Positions 9,904-21,263 of a stretch of DNA of 64,000 nucleotides are shown piece after piece; positions within the stretch are counted from its first letter, which is position 1; each line of letters starts with the position of its first letter. The notes under the pieces were generated by a model. The model made no database searches and was not told the DNA's origin. It worked only from the letters and a program-made list of their open reading frames with translations. The position numbers and the translations under genes are program-made. The DNA lies in NCBI GenBank assembly GCA_018417955.1, contig JACTVC010000032.1:1-64000 (forward strand), given 5' to 3'. Origin of the DNA: Laccaria trichodermophora (Eukaryota; Basidiomycota; Agaricomycetes; Agaricales; Hydnangiaceae).

Positions 9904-12287
9904 TGACTTGGCCTAGTCGTCATGGTGGAAGGTGCTTCATGATCTATGTGTATATGCCCTGGGTTCAAATCCCACACAAGTCATTCTCATGACATTTAAT
10001 ACTTGATTTTTGCACCGGTTGTCTTATGGCCCGGGTTCACCCCCCGAACAAGTAAGTCAGTGCCGACCTTGCAGGCCCTGATTCAGTATGCCCCAGCTTC
10101 AAATGCCGAACACGTTTACTTCTATTAGAATGATTGTTGACCAGCATTTTGTTGTAAGATTGACTTGGCTTAGTGGTTAAGGTGGCATGTGTACGTAGTG
10201 CATCTGCTCGGGTTCAAATCCCAAACAAGTCAGTGCTTGTACATCTTTGAATATTTTTTACATACATTGCTATACGGTCGCCAGCTAAGAGATACTGACC
10301 AAGAGTTTGTTGCGACATTGACTTGGCTTATTGGTTAAGATGGCAGGTGTACTTAGTGTATCTCTGTATGCCCTGGGTTCAAATCCCGAAAAAGTCGTTC
10401 ATTCTTCTCCACTATTTTTTACTTACTGCTATTATTAGAAGTGACATGGTTGGCATCCATTCCCTCTTACAAACTACCGAGCTTGCAGAGTTAGGCCGAG
10501 AACAGGTAGTTGTCTTAGGCCGAGAACCTGTTGTCTTAGGCCGAGAACGGGTAAGTTACAAAGTGCCGAGCGGTTTAAATCATCGTCTTCCAAGATCTGG
10601 TCCCTAGAAGGGGTTGTTGTCTTTTGCCGAGAGCGGGTAAGTTACAAAGTACCAAGCAGATTGTCTTGGTAGTCATCTTCGGCCGAGAACGCGTAAAGTT
10701 ACCAAGTGCCGAGCTTGCAGGCCCAGGTTCAATTCATCGTCCGCTGAATTGACTGGAGAGTGACCAACATTTCTAGAATGGGTAGTTGTCTTCTTAGGCC
10801 GAGAACTAGTTGTCTTTGGCCGAGAACGGGTAAGTTACAAAGAGCAGAGTGGTTCAAATCATCATCTGGTCCCTAGAAGGGGTTGTTGTCTTGTGCCGAG
10901 AGCGGGTAGTATACAAAGTACCGAGCAGATTGTCTTGGTAGTCATCTTAGGCCGAGAACGTGTAAAGTTACCAAGTGCCGAGCTTGCAGGCCCAGGTTCA
11001 ATTCATCGTCTTCCGAATTGACTGGAGATACTGACCAACATTTCGCAACATTGGCTTGGCTTAGTGGTTAAGGTGGCAGGTGTATGTAGTATGCCCAGGT
11101 TCAAATCCCAAACAGGTCATTGCTTGGACATCTTCAAAAACTTATTGCTATTAGAGTCACATGGTCAGCAGGTAAAAGATACAGACCGACATCCTCTTCC
11201 CCTTTGGCTTGGCTTATTGATTAAGCTGGGAGGTGTGTGTAGTATATGTATGTATGCCCTGGGTTCGAATCCCGAACAAATTTTTTACTTACTGCTATTA
11301 TGGTCGGCAGCCAAAAGATACTGACCGACGTCGTCTTCCAACGTTGGCTTAGCTTAGTGATTAAGCTGGGAGGTGTACAGAGTGTCTGAATGCCCTGGGT
11401 TCGAATCCCAGAAGTCAGTTACACCTATCAAAACTCTTTTGTTAAAATTTACTAATCAATGCTAGTTTGACCAATATCTTGTGGATCATGTTGAAAATTA
11501 ACCATAACTACAATAGGTCTCACCAGCTGACCCTGGTAACCAGAGTTCAGGGCTCTCGGCCGACCGCCAACCCAGGCAAATTCAAAATGTCCGCCGACCT
11601 TGCATAGCCTAGCTGCTAATCAGAAGTGAAGGCCCTCAGCTGATCACCAACCCAGCAACGTTCAAAACATGGTTGCAACTTGTTCATTTTTGTAACACTG
11701 GCTAGAATTTACTAATCAATTCTTACCGAGCTTGCAGACCCGGATTAGGTGTCTTAGACCGAGAACGGGAAGTTGCTTTAGGCCAGGTAAGTGACCGAAT
11801 CCATGTAACTTCTCAGTATCAAGTTACAAAGTACCGAGCTTTCAGGCAGGGTCGAACATTGACTTCAGATACTGACAATTTTAAATTTTACTAATCAATG
11901 CTCCCTTATTGCAGAGCCGAGTTAGTCAGCTTAGGCCGAGAACGGGTAATTTTTTTGATAGTTATCTTAGGCCGAGAACCAAGTTACAAAGTGCCGAGCT
12001 TGCAGGCCGACATTGACTTGAGATCCTGACCAATTGGCTTGGCTCAGTGGTTAAGATGGGAGGTGTACGCATTGTATCTATGTATGCCCTGGGTTCAAAT
12101 CCCTAACAAGTCATGTTGGCTATCCTGAACAGTCTTTTACTTACTACTAACTATATTAGAGTGACATGGTCGTCAGCTAAAAGATACTCCCCAACTTCCT
12201 CTTGCAGCGCTGACTTGGCTTAGTGGTTGAGCTGGGAGGTGTACATAGTGTATGTATGTATACCCTGGGTTCGAATCCCAGAAGTCA
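9904..12287 (+). repeat. Array of tRNA-like units (A box + B box), probably a tRNA-derived SINE family
   Basis: At least eight units of 68-80 bases occur at about 9904-9983, 10161-10232, 10319-10397, 11052-11119, 11205-11280, 11345-11417, 12035-12113 and 12211-12287. Each opens with TGACTTGGCTTAGTGGTTAA or a close variant (A-box like) and carries GGGTTCAAATCCC or GGGTTCGAATCCC (B box). In most units the first seven bases, TGACTTG, are complementary to the last seven, CAAGTCA, like a tRNA acceptor stem. Degenerate B-box copies lie near 10030 and 10090, and an inverted fragment near 12365-12385. No recognisable anticodon arm can be assigned, so these are not called tRNA genes. All intact units lie in the same orientation. 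RNA polymerase III transcription is possible but not shown. Confidence 0.65.
10520..11036. repeat. Tandem duplication, period about 269 bp, with GGCCGAGAACGGG motifs
   Basis: Two successive copies share long stretches in the same order. For example GGTCCCTAGAAGGGGTTG begins at 10599 and again at 10868, and GCCGAGCTTGCAGGCCCAGG at 10708 and 10977, both 269 bases apart. The body repeats the short motif GGCCGAGAACGGGTAA and variants, which also appears at about 11750-11990. It is spacer material between the tRNA-like units. Confidence 0.7.
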
Positions 12288-12830
12288 CTTGAGTACCGAC
12301 GGAGTAAACTCTTTTTTTTTTGTAACCACTCAAGGTGACGTTAGAAGACAATCATTATTGTAGCATTGACCACTAAGCCAAGTCATTATGGCAAGGGAAT
12401 GACACATCTGACCTGGGACATTATCCAGCCGAAAGAAGGTTACAACCACAGATGGGAAATAATGGCAAAGGGGAGTTGGGATAAAACGAGGAAAATGGTT
12501 TTGGGCCGGCCTCGGGCTGACAATGAGATTCATGACCTTGGTATGTCAACTGATTGGACCAGGCCAAGTTTTGGCTGGTCAGCTGACTCATAATCCATGT
12601 TGGAACAGAGCGGCTGACCCACAATCCAAGGCAATTTCAGTGGGGTCAACTCATCATTAGGCTCCTCGGCCGGCACATAGAACCACTCCTTAAGAATATA
12701 TAGGTGGCCGGGCCAGGTTTGATGGGGTCAACATATGTATCGGCTCATCAGCAGGCACCATCAACTATGGCCTGTTTGTATAGTCAGGGGTCTCAGTGTT
12801 GTTGGGGTAAGGTCACTAATACTTGTGAGA
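12288..12830. other. No gene recognised; junction between tRNA-like array and truncated retroelement
   Basis: Apart from the inverted fragment of a tRNA-like unit near 12365-12385, nothing recognisable is present. The gypsy RNase H-like sequence fades out at about 12830, and no integrase or 3' long terminal repeat is seen here. Confidence 0.5.
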
Positions 12831-12839
12831 TTTCGAGCT

Positions 12840-14293
12840 TTGCTTGCGAAAATCCTGTTTCCTGATCATTGAGTGTAATAGACCCGAATCAAGAGATATA
12901 GCAAAGACATGGATTCTTCTCATCACATTGGCTGAGGATATGACCTATGGCGATATAAGAAGTGTCAACCGAAAGGATAACTGGTTGAGGTGAATCATAA
13001 TTGATGGCACGAAGGGCTGGGGACGATACAAGTGCAGCCTTCAGATCTTCTTGTGCAGCGATTTGTTCAGGTCCGAATATGAAGGGCTGATCTTTTCAGG
13101 TCAGCTTGACAAGGTGGTGGGCACGATGAGCGAAATTCCTAATGAATAGATGACAAACTCCTATAGTTCCTAGAAAAGCGCAAACATCAGAGAGATTTTC
13201 ACATGGACCCCAGTTGACAATCTTTGCATCATGTCAGTATCTGGAAGGTGACCTTCATAGGTGCATCGATGACCTAAAACAGTAATCTCTGGAGCGCACA
13301 GTATAGTCTTGTAGCCAGAGAAGGTACCACCACAATACTTCATGTGCTGAACAATGCGATTGACATTTTGAAAGTGCTCCCAAACGAAGCGTCGGATTGT
13401 GGGATTTTTGGAGATTTGTTCGCATTCACCATTAGGAAGAATATATTGGGAAGCTGGACCTTTAGCAGGGATGTCATCAATGTAGGGTACAGTGACATCT
13501 GGAATTTCGGGGTGAAGAATTTCAGTAACATCATCATGGAAGATTGGTACTGAATTGCACCAGCCCATAGGGAGTTTTGTAAGGTGCTGAGCTCCGAATG
13601 GTGTTTGAAAGGTGGTAAGGTCACATGAAGATTCAGCTAAGGCACGTTCATCATATCCAACAAATAAATCAAGCATTCCCCCACAAGTGTGTCCAGCAAA
13701 TTGTTCAGCAAGTTGTTTGGAAAAGGGTGGAACTCCTGAATGTGCAATGGTGACAGCATTGAGAGGTTCAAGAGATTGAACAATGTGAAGGGACTTTCCA
13801 TCCTTCTTAGTGACAGTAAACCAACGGGAGTGGTATGATGAATTAGAGGGCTTGAAGGCACCAGCATTGATCTTGTTCTGAATTAATCGACAAACTTCTT
13901 TATAAAGACAGGGATAGGGATGTTTCAGAGTACCCAGGGTTCATGTGCTATAGTGGGGATTTCAACTGGAGGAAAGAAGTCTTCATGAAAGTGGCCTCAT
14001 TCAGAGTCATTCCATGCGAATCCATCCTGATGAAGGGTCATAAAGTGATGCATGAGTTTGCATTCTTCGGGCAGGAGGAAGCCAGGAGGATGACATTTGT
14101 CAATAACTTCATGTTGTTCAGTGGTGTAACAACCATATGGTGTGAATGGAGGAGGATGTAGCAAAAGGATGGGGAGGTCTGCAAGGGGATCACCTTTAAT
14201 GTCATGTACAATGCGAAATTTCTGAGGGACATCAGTATATACTGGGCGAATCTTCTTTGCAACTGGTTTATATTTCTTTGTTATGAATGCCAA
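12840..14293 (-). pseudogene. gypsy pol remnant: reverse transcriptase and RNase H
   Basis: The linker block begins at 14293 and reads KYKPVAKKIRPVYTDVPQKF and later DGFAWNDSE before TGA. The reverse transcriptase follows with YHSRWFTVTKKDGKSL, LTTFQTPFGAQHLTKLPMGW and the active-site strand VPYIDDI (YxDD). It is followed by the RNase H-like block FGPEQIAAQEDLKAALVSSP and VILSVDTSYIAIGHIL. In-frame TGA codons lie at 13997-13999, 13925-13927, 13096-13098 and 12889-12891, at sites where the family usually has arginine (SERGHF, HLVKLTR and similar). There is also a frame change near 13905. Inactive. Confidence 0.8.
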
Positions 14294-14562
14294 TTGGTTG
14301 TTTGGAGGAGGAGAGGTGAATGGTGGTAATGGATCCGAAAGAGTGGGGGGTGGAGAGACTAAAAGTGGAGATGCGAAATAGGAAGGAATTCAGGTGATTG
14401 AGTCTTCAGAGTTGTACAAGGATCCTGGATAGGGAGAACTGGAGATATAATTACACTTAGAGCTAGAATGACAAAGAACTTTGGAGCTAGAGGAACATAG
14501 TTGCTCCCTAAACATGTTATTGCCTAGTTCCTCTACCTGTGAAAAACCTGTTTTGAATGATG

Positions 14563-15464
14563 TCAACAGGTAACACGAGGAGGGCCATATGGTATAGTTG
14601 GGATAGTAGCAACTCTTCCTGAATTTGGATCGTGTATAGTGATGGTCTGATCTTCATTCACAAAGTTTTGGACCACGCTTTTGGTGAGAATATCAAATGG
14701 ACGACCAAGTAGAATGTCATATGCAGGATTCCAAATAACGTGTACTTGCATATAGAGAGTGAGATTGCCAATAAAGAAGGGGACATTGCATGCTAAACCA
14801 AGGGATTGATTGACAGTACCATTAGCCAATTGCATGTTCAAATGAATGCTGGGATCATAGCTCAGTGAAAGTTCATGACAGACTTCTTCAGACATAGCGA
14901 TAATCTGACAGCCTGGATCTAAGATTGATTTGATGTGCAGGGCATTGTCCACTAATGGCTGAATCATGTGAAGCGCTGAAGATTCTTTCACAATGATTAG
15001 CTCATTCAGATCTGGAGATTCACCCAGACGGAGTGATCGAATATAGGTCTCGAAATGATCAGGGATGATGGTCGCACCAGTGGGGGGTTGATGAATAGTA
15101 CATGAAGGGACAGCCGAACTGGATAACTGAGGAGTAAGGTCACTTTCGAAGTCAGGAGCAAATTCATCCATGAGGTTTTGCTGAGTAGAGTCTTTGTTCA
15201 GAATACGATGAGTTGTGATAGCATCCCTAAGCTCTGTTCGAACATCAGGGGAAATAGAAAGTAGTTCGCGTTGGGTGATGGTTACAGGTGTGTTAAGCGA
15301 ACGATTGTAGACATCAGTGGCGATTGATTGATCATGAATTGGAGGAAAGGTACAATATGCAGGTTCAGATTTCTTTGGAGCAACAGGCTTCGGGAGTGTG
15401 CCAACATTTCGATCTTGAGGGGGAATGTACGTTGCATCTTGTGCATTGCAAAAGGGGTGTTCAG
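14563..15464 (-). pseudogene. gypsy retropepsin (aspartic protease) region
   Basis: The reading frame is open from the inner edge of the insertion at 15464 to a stop at 14563. It holds DATYIPPQDRNVG, VYNRSLNTPVTITQRELLSI, and then a retropepsin-like fold: SILDPGCQIIAMSEEVC, where DPG stands in for the usual D-S/T-G, followed by LGLACNVPFFIG and AYDILLGRPF, the C-terminal ILLGRP motif of gypsy proteases. It was originally continuous with gag at 17134-18504 and is separated from it by the 1.7 kb insertion. Confidence 0.75.
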
Positions 15465-17158
15465 GTCAATACTTTACCATCCCCCACACAATCCACATGG
15501 ACTCCACTGGATTCCACTGGACTCCACTGGACTCCACTATATACTGGACCATTATAACAATATTCACAAATCTGGACTCCACTGGACTCCACTGGACTGG
15601 ACTGGACTGGACTGGACTGCAAATCACAAAACTGGACTCCACTGGACTCTCCCAACACAAAACTGGACTGGACTGGACTGCCACAGACCTAAGTTAATTC
15701 AGAATTCCTAAACTTAGATCTCAAAACAAAAAATAAAATTGAAATATATTTATTAATTTAATTAATTAATTTTACTAAGATTCTATGTTACAGAGAGGGG
15801 GAGGGAGAAGAAGGAAAAGAAAGGGGAGAGGGAAGAAGGGGGAAGGGAGGAATGGAGGGGTAGGGTGTGGTGTCAGGAAGGGAAAGGGAGGGGGGAGGGA
15901 GCAAGGAAGGGGGGAGGGAGCAAGGAAAGGGGAAGGGAAAGGGAGGGGGGAGGGAGCAAGAAAGGGGGGAGGGAAAGGGAGGGGGGAAGAGAGGAATGGA
16001 GGGGGAGGGAGCAAGGAAAGGGGGAGGGAGCAAGGAAAGGGGGGAAAGGGGGGAGAGAGTGGAGGGCAGAGGGAGTGGTGAAGAGAGGAGGTAGTGATGG
16101 GGGGAGAGAGTGGAGGGGAGAGGTGGTGCTGCTGGGCCCTCGTCGCTGTTCCGTGTTGTCATCATTCTCGCGCGTCGTTGTTGTCGTGTGTCATCATCGT
16201 TGTTGCGTCGTCATTGTCGTCGTGCTTGCGTGTCATTGTTGTCGTCATGCTTGCATGTCATCGTCGTCGTTTTCGTGTGCTGCTGCTGGTCCCTCGTTGC
16301 CATTGGCAGTGGTGGGCGCTCGTTCATCGTCGTTGCGTGTCGTTCATTGTCGTCGTGTATTGTCGTGCTTGCATGTCGTCATTGTCACATGTTGTCATTC
16401 TCGCATGTTGTCGTTGTTGCGTCGTCATTGTCGCGTGTCGTCGTGCTTGCATGTCATCGTTGTCATCGTTCTCACATGTCGTTGTCACGTGCTGCTGGCA
16501 CCTGTCGGTGTGAGAACTGGGCATTGGGGTGGTGGGCATACATACCCTTGGCCCATGATGTTGCCACATCATGGGCGTTGTCCCTCGTTCTTGGCCTGTC
16601 ATTCTGCGTTGGCATGGGCATTGTTGGCGTGGGCATGGGCGTTGTTGGCATGGGCATTGTTGGCGTGGGCACCACCACTGTCCTCTAACACTGCTGATGC
16701 CAACACTGGTGGAAGGGAAAGGGATGGTCACGGATGTGTGACCATGCTGCAAACAGGATACGTGACAATATGGCATGCCCTCAAGTAGTCACGTGACCTC
16801 ACCCTGCAGACTGACCAAAATCATGAATCCTCATTGCAGCTATCACTACCTATACTAATATGTATATCATTACCTTTCTATTCATTGATCAATAGAATTA
16901 TAAGTCTGTATAGTCCATTTTGCTTTTTTTGTAGTATTAATAGTAATAAGCAATAATGCACTGGAATCACTGGAATCCACTGGACTCCACTGGATTCTGA
17001 CTGGACTCATAGTCCACTGGAAGTACTGGGACTGGACTCAGGAAAGTGGCTTGTAGTCCAGTCAGAGTCCAGTGGACTGGGGGTTGTGCAAGCCAATTTG
17101 GCCTGACAAATGGGCCACTGGAATCCACATGGATTACGTGGGGGAGGGTAAAGACCTC
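15465..17158. mobile_element. Non-autonomous TIR element inserted between gypsy gag and protease
   Basis: Both ends carry an imperfect inverted repeat: TTTACCATCCCCCAC at 15473 and its mirror (read on the minus strand) TTTACCCTCCCCCAC from about 17151, followed on both sides by ATCCAYRTGGAYTCCASTGG-type sequence. TGTTCAG flanks the insertion at 15458-15464 and 17159-17165 and looks like a 7-8 bp target duplication. Removing the insertion with one copy restores a continuous gag-protease frame. Subterminal regions are full of TGGACTCCAC/CCAGTGGACT repeats (15490-15690 and 16965-17130). The interior is low complexity: a G/A-rich block (about 15790-16120), GTCGTCATTGTCGTCG-like repeats (16140-16500) and GGGCATGGGCGTTGTTGG repeats (16610-16680). 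Long open frames in it are composition artefacts. The outermost bases are not perfectly symmetric, so the superfamily is unassigned. Confidence 0.7.
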
Positions 17159-18504
17159 TGTTCAGATCCCTTAGGCTCGAATGGGATCACAGGGGGAGCT
17201 GTTGGTTGTTCGGATGTAGCACATGTTTGATTGGGTTCAGAGATAACAGGTGGCTGAACAGGAGCTGGATCATCGTCAGGATCAGCATTCACATTTCGAG
17301 CCTTCTGTGCATGTGTCCTGATAACAGGAGTAAATCCAGGCTTTCTAGCATGAAGGTTAAACAATTCTGCTTCGAGAGATGCAATGTGATCAGTGGTTGA
17401 AAGTTGGTATGAAGGCTGAGAAGTTGTAGAAGAGCTAGGAGACTGGTCTGAAGAAACGACAGAGTGGAATAAAGTGCCAGCTGCAAGCTGATTCGGATTT
17501 TGATGATGCCACTCATCAAAGTGGTCATGAAGGAGGGTGCCTGGAATATCTTTTGGAATGAATGCACCAGATGGTAAAACAACTTTGCCATTAGTGTTGT
17601 GCCTGCATTTACCAGCACAAATATATTCGGAAACTACTTCACATTCATGAATGAAGTGTTCCTTTCCACACATGTTGCAAGCTGTGGACCTTCGGATGTT
17701 AGATGAGGAAGATCGATTATTGGGAACATTCGCCTGCTTGATAGCTTCGATGATTGACTTGGTGAATTCTGTGAGGATTGACCCTAACTGTTCCACTTTA
17801 ATAGTAGGAGGCGCATCAATAGATTGCAAAGGCAACGGTGTATAGGATACTGATGAAGGTGAGCGTTGCTGAGGAGCCAAAGTAGGGATAGGAATCGCGC
17901 TTGAACCAGTGGGTAAACCATGGAGAACAAAGCGTGCTGCTTTATAAACTTCAGAGATTTTGTAGGGTAGATCCAGATAATGATCAGGATGCTTTACTTG
18001 GAGACAACACGAAATATCATTCCAAAAAGCAGGAGAAAAACTGTGAACAAATGCATTGAACTGCTCAATCTCGCTGATAAGTTTCTTATCAAGAAGATAG
18101 GAGGTGACTGCCTGGAAGCAAAGGTGATATTTGGAAAGTTCATTGAGTGAGCAGATGCCTAGGTGCTGACATTCGCCAATAAGCATGTCGAGGTCCAAAA
18201 CATTATATTTGCGATCATGATTGGAATAGCTGTCAAGCACAGCAGCCTTGAATGTGTCATAGGAGTCTGCTGCAGATTTGTATGATGGGATGCCTTCCCA
18301 GAGGTCAGCAAGTGAAGCGTCGATGTATGAGATAACATAGTCCTTCTTTTCCACATTGCTAGTGATGCCACTGCAAAGGAATAATGCTTCCAGTTAGCAG
18401 AAAAAGCGTGATAATTCGGAGGGACGTTCAGGATTGAAAGTAGGAGCACCACATTTTTCTTTGAGAGGCATCAAGGGTTTAACAGAATTGTCAGGATCTG
18501 TCAT
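17134..18504 (-). pseudogene. gypsy gag with zinc-knuckle-like motif
   Basis: The start at 18504 gives MTDPDNSVKPLMPLKEK. An in-frame TAA at 18394-18396 stands where the family pattern FFC-Q-LEALF suggests CAA. The remaining frame runs to the insertion edge (a stop arises at 17134 inside inserted sequence). The capsid-like region contains YVISYIDASLADLWEGIPSY and similar helices. A proline- and serine-rich hinge follows, then CNMCGKEHFIHEC, a zinc-knuckle-like cluster, and GKVVLPSGAFIPKDIPG, which is typical of this basidiomycete gag family. The C-terminus has been replaced by the TIR insertion. Confidence 0.75.
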
Positions 18505-18795
18505 GGCTAATTATTGTGGTGTTGAATGAGTAGAATGTGGTATTGAAGGTAGTGTAGGCAACAGTGGCGAAGGTAGATCTGATAATTCGAATAGTGGAGA
18601 GATTGGAGATGGTAAACAATTATGATGTGCAAAGGATTCAGGGACAGATTCAAAGAATGGGGTGATGTTGTCAAGGTTATCAGGATTCTGAAAGGAACGG
18701 ATCAATTTGTCCCTAAGGGTATCGAGATTTGTACGGCAGGTTCGAGAAGGCACGATTAAAGGAACCCCTCATGGTGGGCTCCAATATAATATGCC

Positions 18796-20051
18796 TGCAA
18801 CGCAGTAGAAGTGTCAGCAAAATGCAAAACACAACACAAAACCAAAGTAAAAGCTTCGGAGTTGAATAGTGTTGGTCTGAGTGGCTCTGAAAGTGCAAGA
18901 CAGAGGTTCTTTGGTCTTCTCGAAATAGGTGATGTTGCATAGACACAATCCCTAATATAAGAGAGTGCATCTGAAGGAATATGCAAATTTAGGAGGAGGT
19001 TAAGGGACAATGCGAAGGATATGATGTTTCAGATTGTTATGGATGCAAATAATACAAGTGCACACAGTGTGCAAGACGATGGGAAAGGTTATAATGAGGT
19101 GCTGATACAATTATCAGCCAAAGATGAAAATGCAAATCGAAGGGGTGAAGTAGAACTTGTTATTTCGAAGTACTATGATACTACAAATACATAAGTGTAC
19201 AAATATTCAAAAACATTCAAAAAAAGGTAATGTGAAAGGTATGAACAAAGATATAAAGGTCTGAAACATCAAACATAAAAGAAATAAGAAGAAAAGAAGA
19301 GAAACACGAAAGGAGAAAGAAATAAAATATAAATGAGAAAGGAATGGTTAAAGGGGAACCAGGCACCCATTTATTTTGGAGAATGGAGGTGGGGAATAGC
19401 TGTACTTGACAATTGATCTGAAGTCAATGCTAAATTTTAAAGAATAGATGAAGGATGCTGAATTGATGGGGAAGAATGGAGACCAGAGAAATGGCGGATG
19501 CGCGTCCTTGTGCAATAGAAATACTCAGAGATGTGACTCAATGTGTTAGGAATGCTGAGGAATCAAGTGAATTGGTGTCCAAACGTTTCCAAAGGTGTTG
19601 CAAATGTTCTGTGTGCCGTGTGTGGATAATTCCAGATATTTGGTGTACACGTGCTTTCATGCAGGAATATGTTTGTATATGCAATATAGTGTTCCTGGAA
19701 TATAATGGGATACGAAGGGATGTGTGCCTGCAGATGTGTGAAGGTTCTCATAACTTGTAGCACATGTGTGGATAATTGTCGAATATTTGGGGAGAAAACA
19801 GCGCTAATGGTATCCAAAGGTTCGCAAATTCGAATAAAAGGCTTGGGGATGCATATTTCGTGCACAAGTAAGAATGTTTGCAAATTCTGAAGGAATATTT
19901 GGATTCTTCGGACTTACAGAGGCAGAACAGGCATGCACCTATCACATGTGACTACTATTGACAAGTACAGAAAGGAGTCATGTGACACAAAAGCTAAGTA
20001 ATGGAAAGTAAACAATGTGAAAGAAGGATATGATACTATATACCTGTTACA
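18796..20051 (-). repeat. Candidate 5' LTR of the gypsy element
   Basis: On the minus strand the segment begins TGTAAC at 20051 and ends GTTGCA at 18796, a TG..CA boundary with nearly inverted ends. It is AT-rich, lacks a coding frame and lies just upstream of the gag leader. The following bases, near 18781-18770, read TTGGAGCCCACC on the minus strand and could be the primer-binding site. With no second LTR for comparison, the limits are a guess. Confidence 0.4.
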
Positions 20052-20638
20052 CTTGCATGCTCTACTGGGCTTGCCCCTTTTGAAGTAGCCAAAACATCAC
20101 ATGGTTTTTGATATTGTCTAATGTCAGCTTGTGTCTATGTAATGTTTTGGCATATCTTTTCACACAATTTTATCTTTCTGTGCTCTGGAAGCTTTTCCAT
20201 TGAAAATCTTGATGGTTTTGACTTAATCAGACCATTCCAGGCTGTTTGGTTTGAAAAATATAGGAGGTCAAATTTTTTTTTTAACAGCCTATCAGCTGGA
20301 CTAACTAACCATCCCTATATGGCATTTTCAAATCCTGGACCCCCCTTGAGCAAGTATGTGGGGTAGTGGTTAAGTGAGAAGGTAATGAATTTGGGGACTC
20401 TCAGTCCCCCTTATATACCACAAACATATGTAACTAGAATGTTGGAATAGGGATTCCAGGATCCAGAGCGTGGTCACGTGCACACTACATATAGGCATCA
20501 CATGTAGTAGATAGACACTGCAATACCACCATCTACCCAGCTAGCTATATGCTGGGGAAGCACCACTGCCCGTTCCAATGTACTACAAACTACTATAACT
20601 ATCTACAGTGTCCTATATGAGACTAGTGTGTGCACATA
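20052..20638. other. No gene recognised; AT-rich repeat-derived DNA
   Basis: No coding sequence is supported. A tRNA-like A-box phrase, GGGGTAGTGGTTAAGTGAG, occurs near 20358, which suggests another tRNA-derived repeat, but no matching B box was found. Confidence 0.35.
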
Positions 20639-21195
20639 TAGGGCTGCACACTGTCCGTTTGATGGGGACGGGTGTAAATTTGCAACTTGAAAGTCAAAAC
20701 GGGAACGGGCGGGCAATAAACGGCTGTAAACGGGTTGGACGGACGTTTGCCCACTCTTTCAAAGTACATATTTTTTTTCACGGTTTTTCTTTTGTTTTTG
20801 GGTACCTGGTAGATCTAAGAAGAGATAGTGAGCACGAATAGTAAAAATTTGCATGTTCAAATGGCAAATTGTGAGCTCGGGGTGTGAACACACCTTCTGC
20901 GGGGTTTCAATTGCAATGAGTCAGCACCATTCTTGGTTGTTTTGAGCTGCAATTGAACCTGTTTAGCATTGATAGAGATATGCAAAAAATTGACGATGCA
21001 GCACTTCAGATATTGTCAACAAATACAGCTAATTGTGGGGTAAAATTACAGTATGTGTCGATGACCTGTCTGACAGCTGTTACGGCCATCATGAGACAGA
21101 TAAAAACGGGTGTTCAGCAAGCCCAAACGGAACAGGTAATTGTCTGTCAGACCCGTCCGTCGACCCGTCATAGACGGGCATGGTGTGCAGCCCTA
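20639..21195. mobile_element. Non-autonomous hAT-like element, 557 bp, TSD TGCACATA
   Basis: The element starts TAGGGCTGCACAC and ends with the inverted copy GTGTGCAGCCCTA. It is flanked by a perfect 8-bp direct repeat TGCACATA (20631-20638 and 21196-21203). Subterminal sequence is rich in ACGGG and its complement. No transposase is encoded. An 8-bp duplication and TIRs of this kind fit hAT, so it would need a transposase in trans. Confidence 0.85.
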
Positions 21196-21263
21196 TGCAC
21201 ATATGCACTAGTGCCAAGCTAGTGTGCATGATATTGGCATACCAGAGTTGCCAGTCCACCTCG

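Larger units (their letters stand above)
12831..20051 (-). mobile_element. Degenerate Ty3/gypsy LTR retrotransposon, 3'-truncated and interrupted
   Basis: In minus-strand order the element shows a candidate 5' LTR (20051 to 18796), gag (18504 to 17134), a foreign insertion (17158 to 15465), protease (15464 to 14563), a linker block (14293 to 13997), reverse transcriptase (about 13950 to 13170) and the beginning of RNase H (to about 12830). Integrase and the 3' LTR are missing. Several arginine codons have become TGA, Cys, Gln or His in ways that fit C-to-T change at CpG on either strand. It is a fossil, not an active copy. Confidence 0.75.

Noticed and set aside
15490..15690. TGGACTCCAC repeats considered as a CRISPR-like array
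   Set aside because: The repeats are short, irregular, without unique spacers, and lie at both ends of a TIR element in a eukaryotic genome. They are subterminal transposon repeats.
15785..16788. Long open frames (up to about 300 codons) on both strands in the G/A-rich and GTCGTC-rich DNA
   Set aside because: They exist in all frames because the sequence is low complexity and lacks stops. No domain or splice structure is present.
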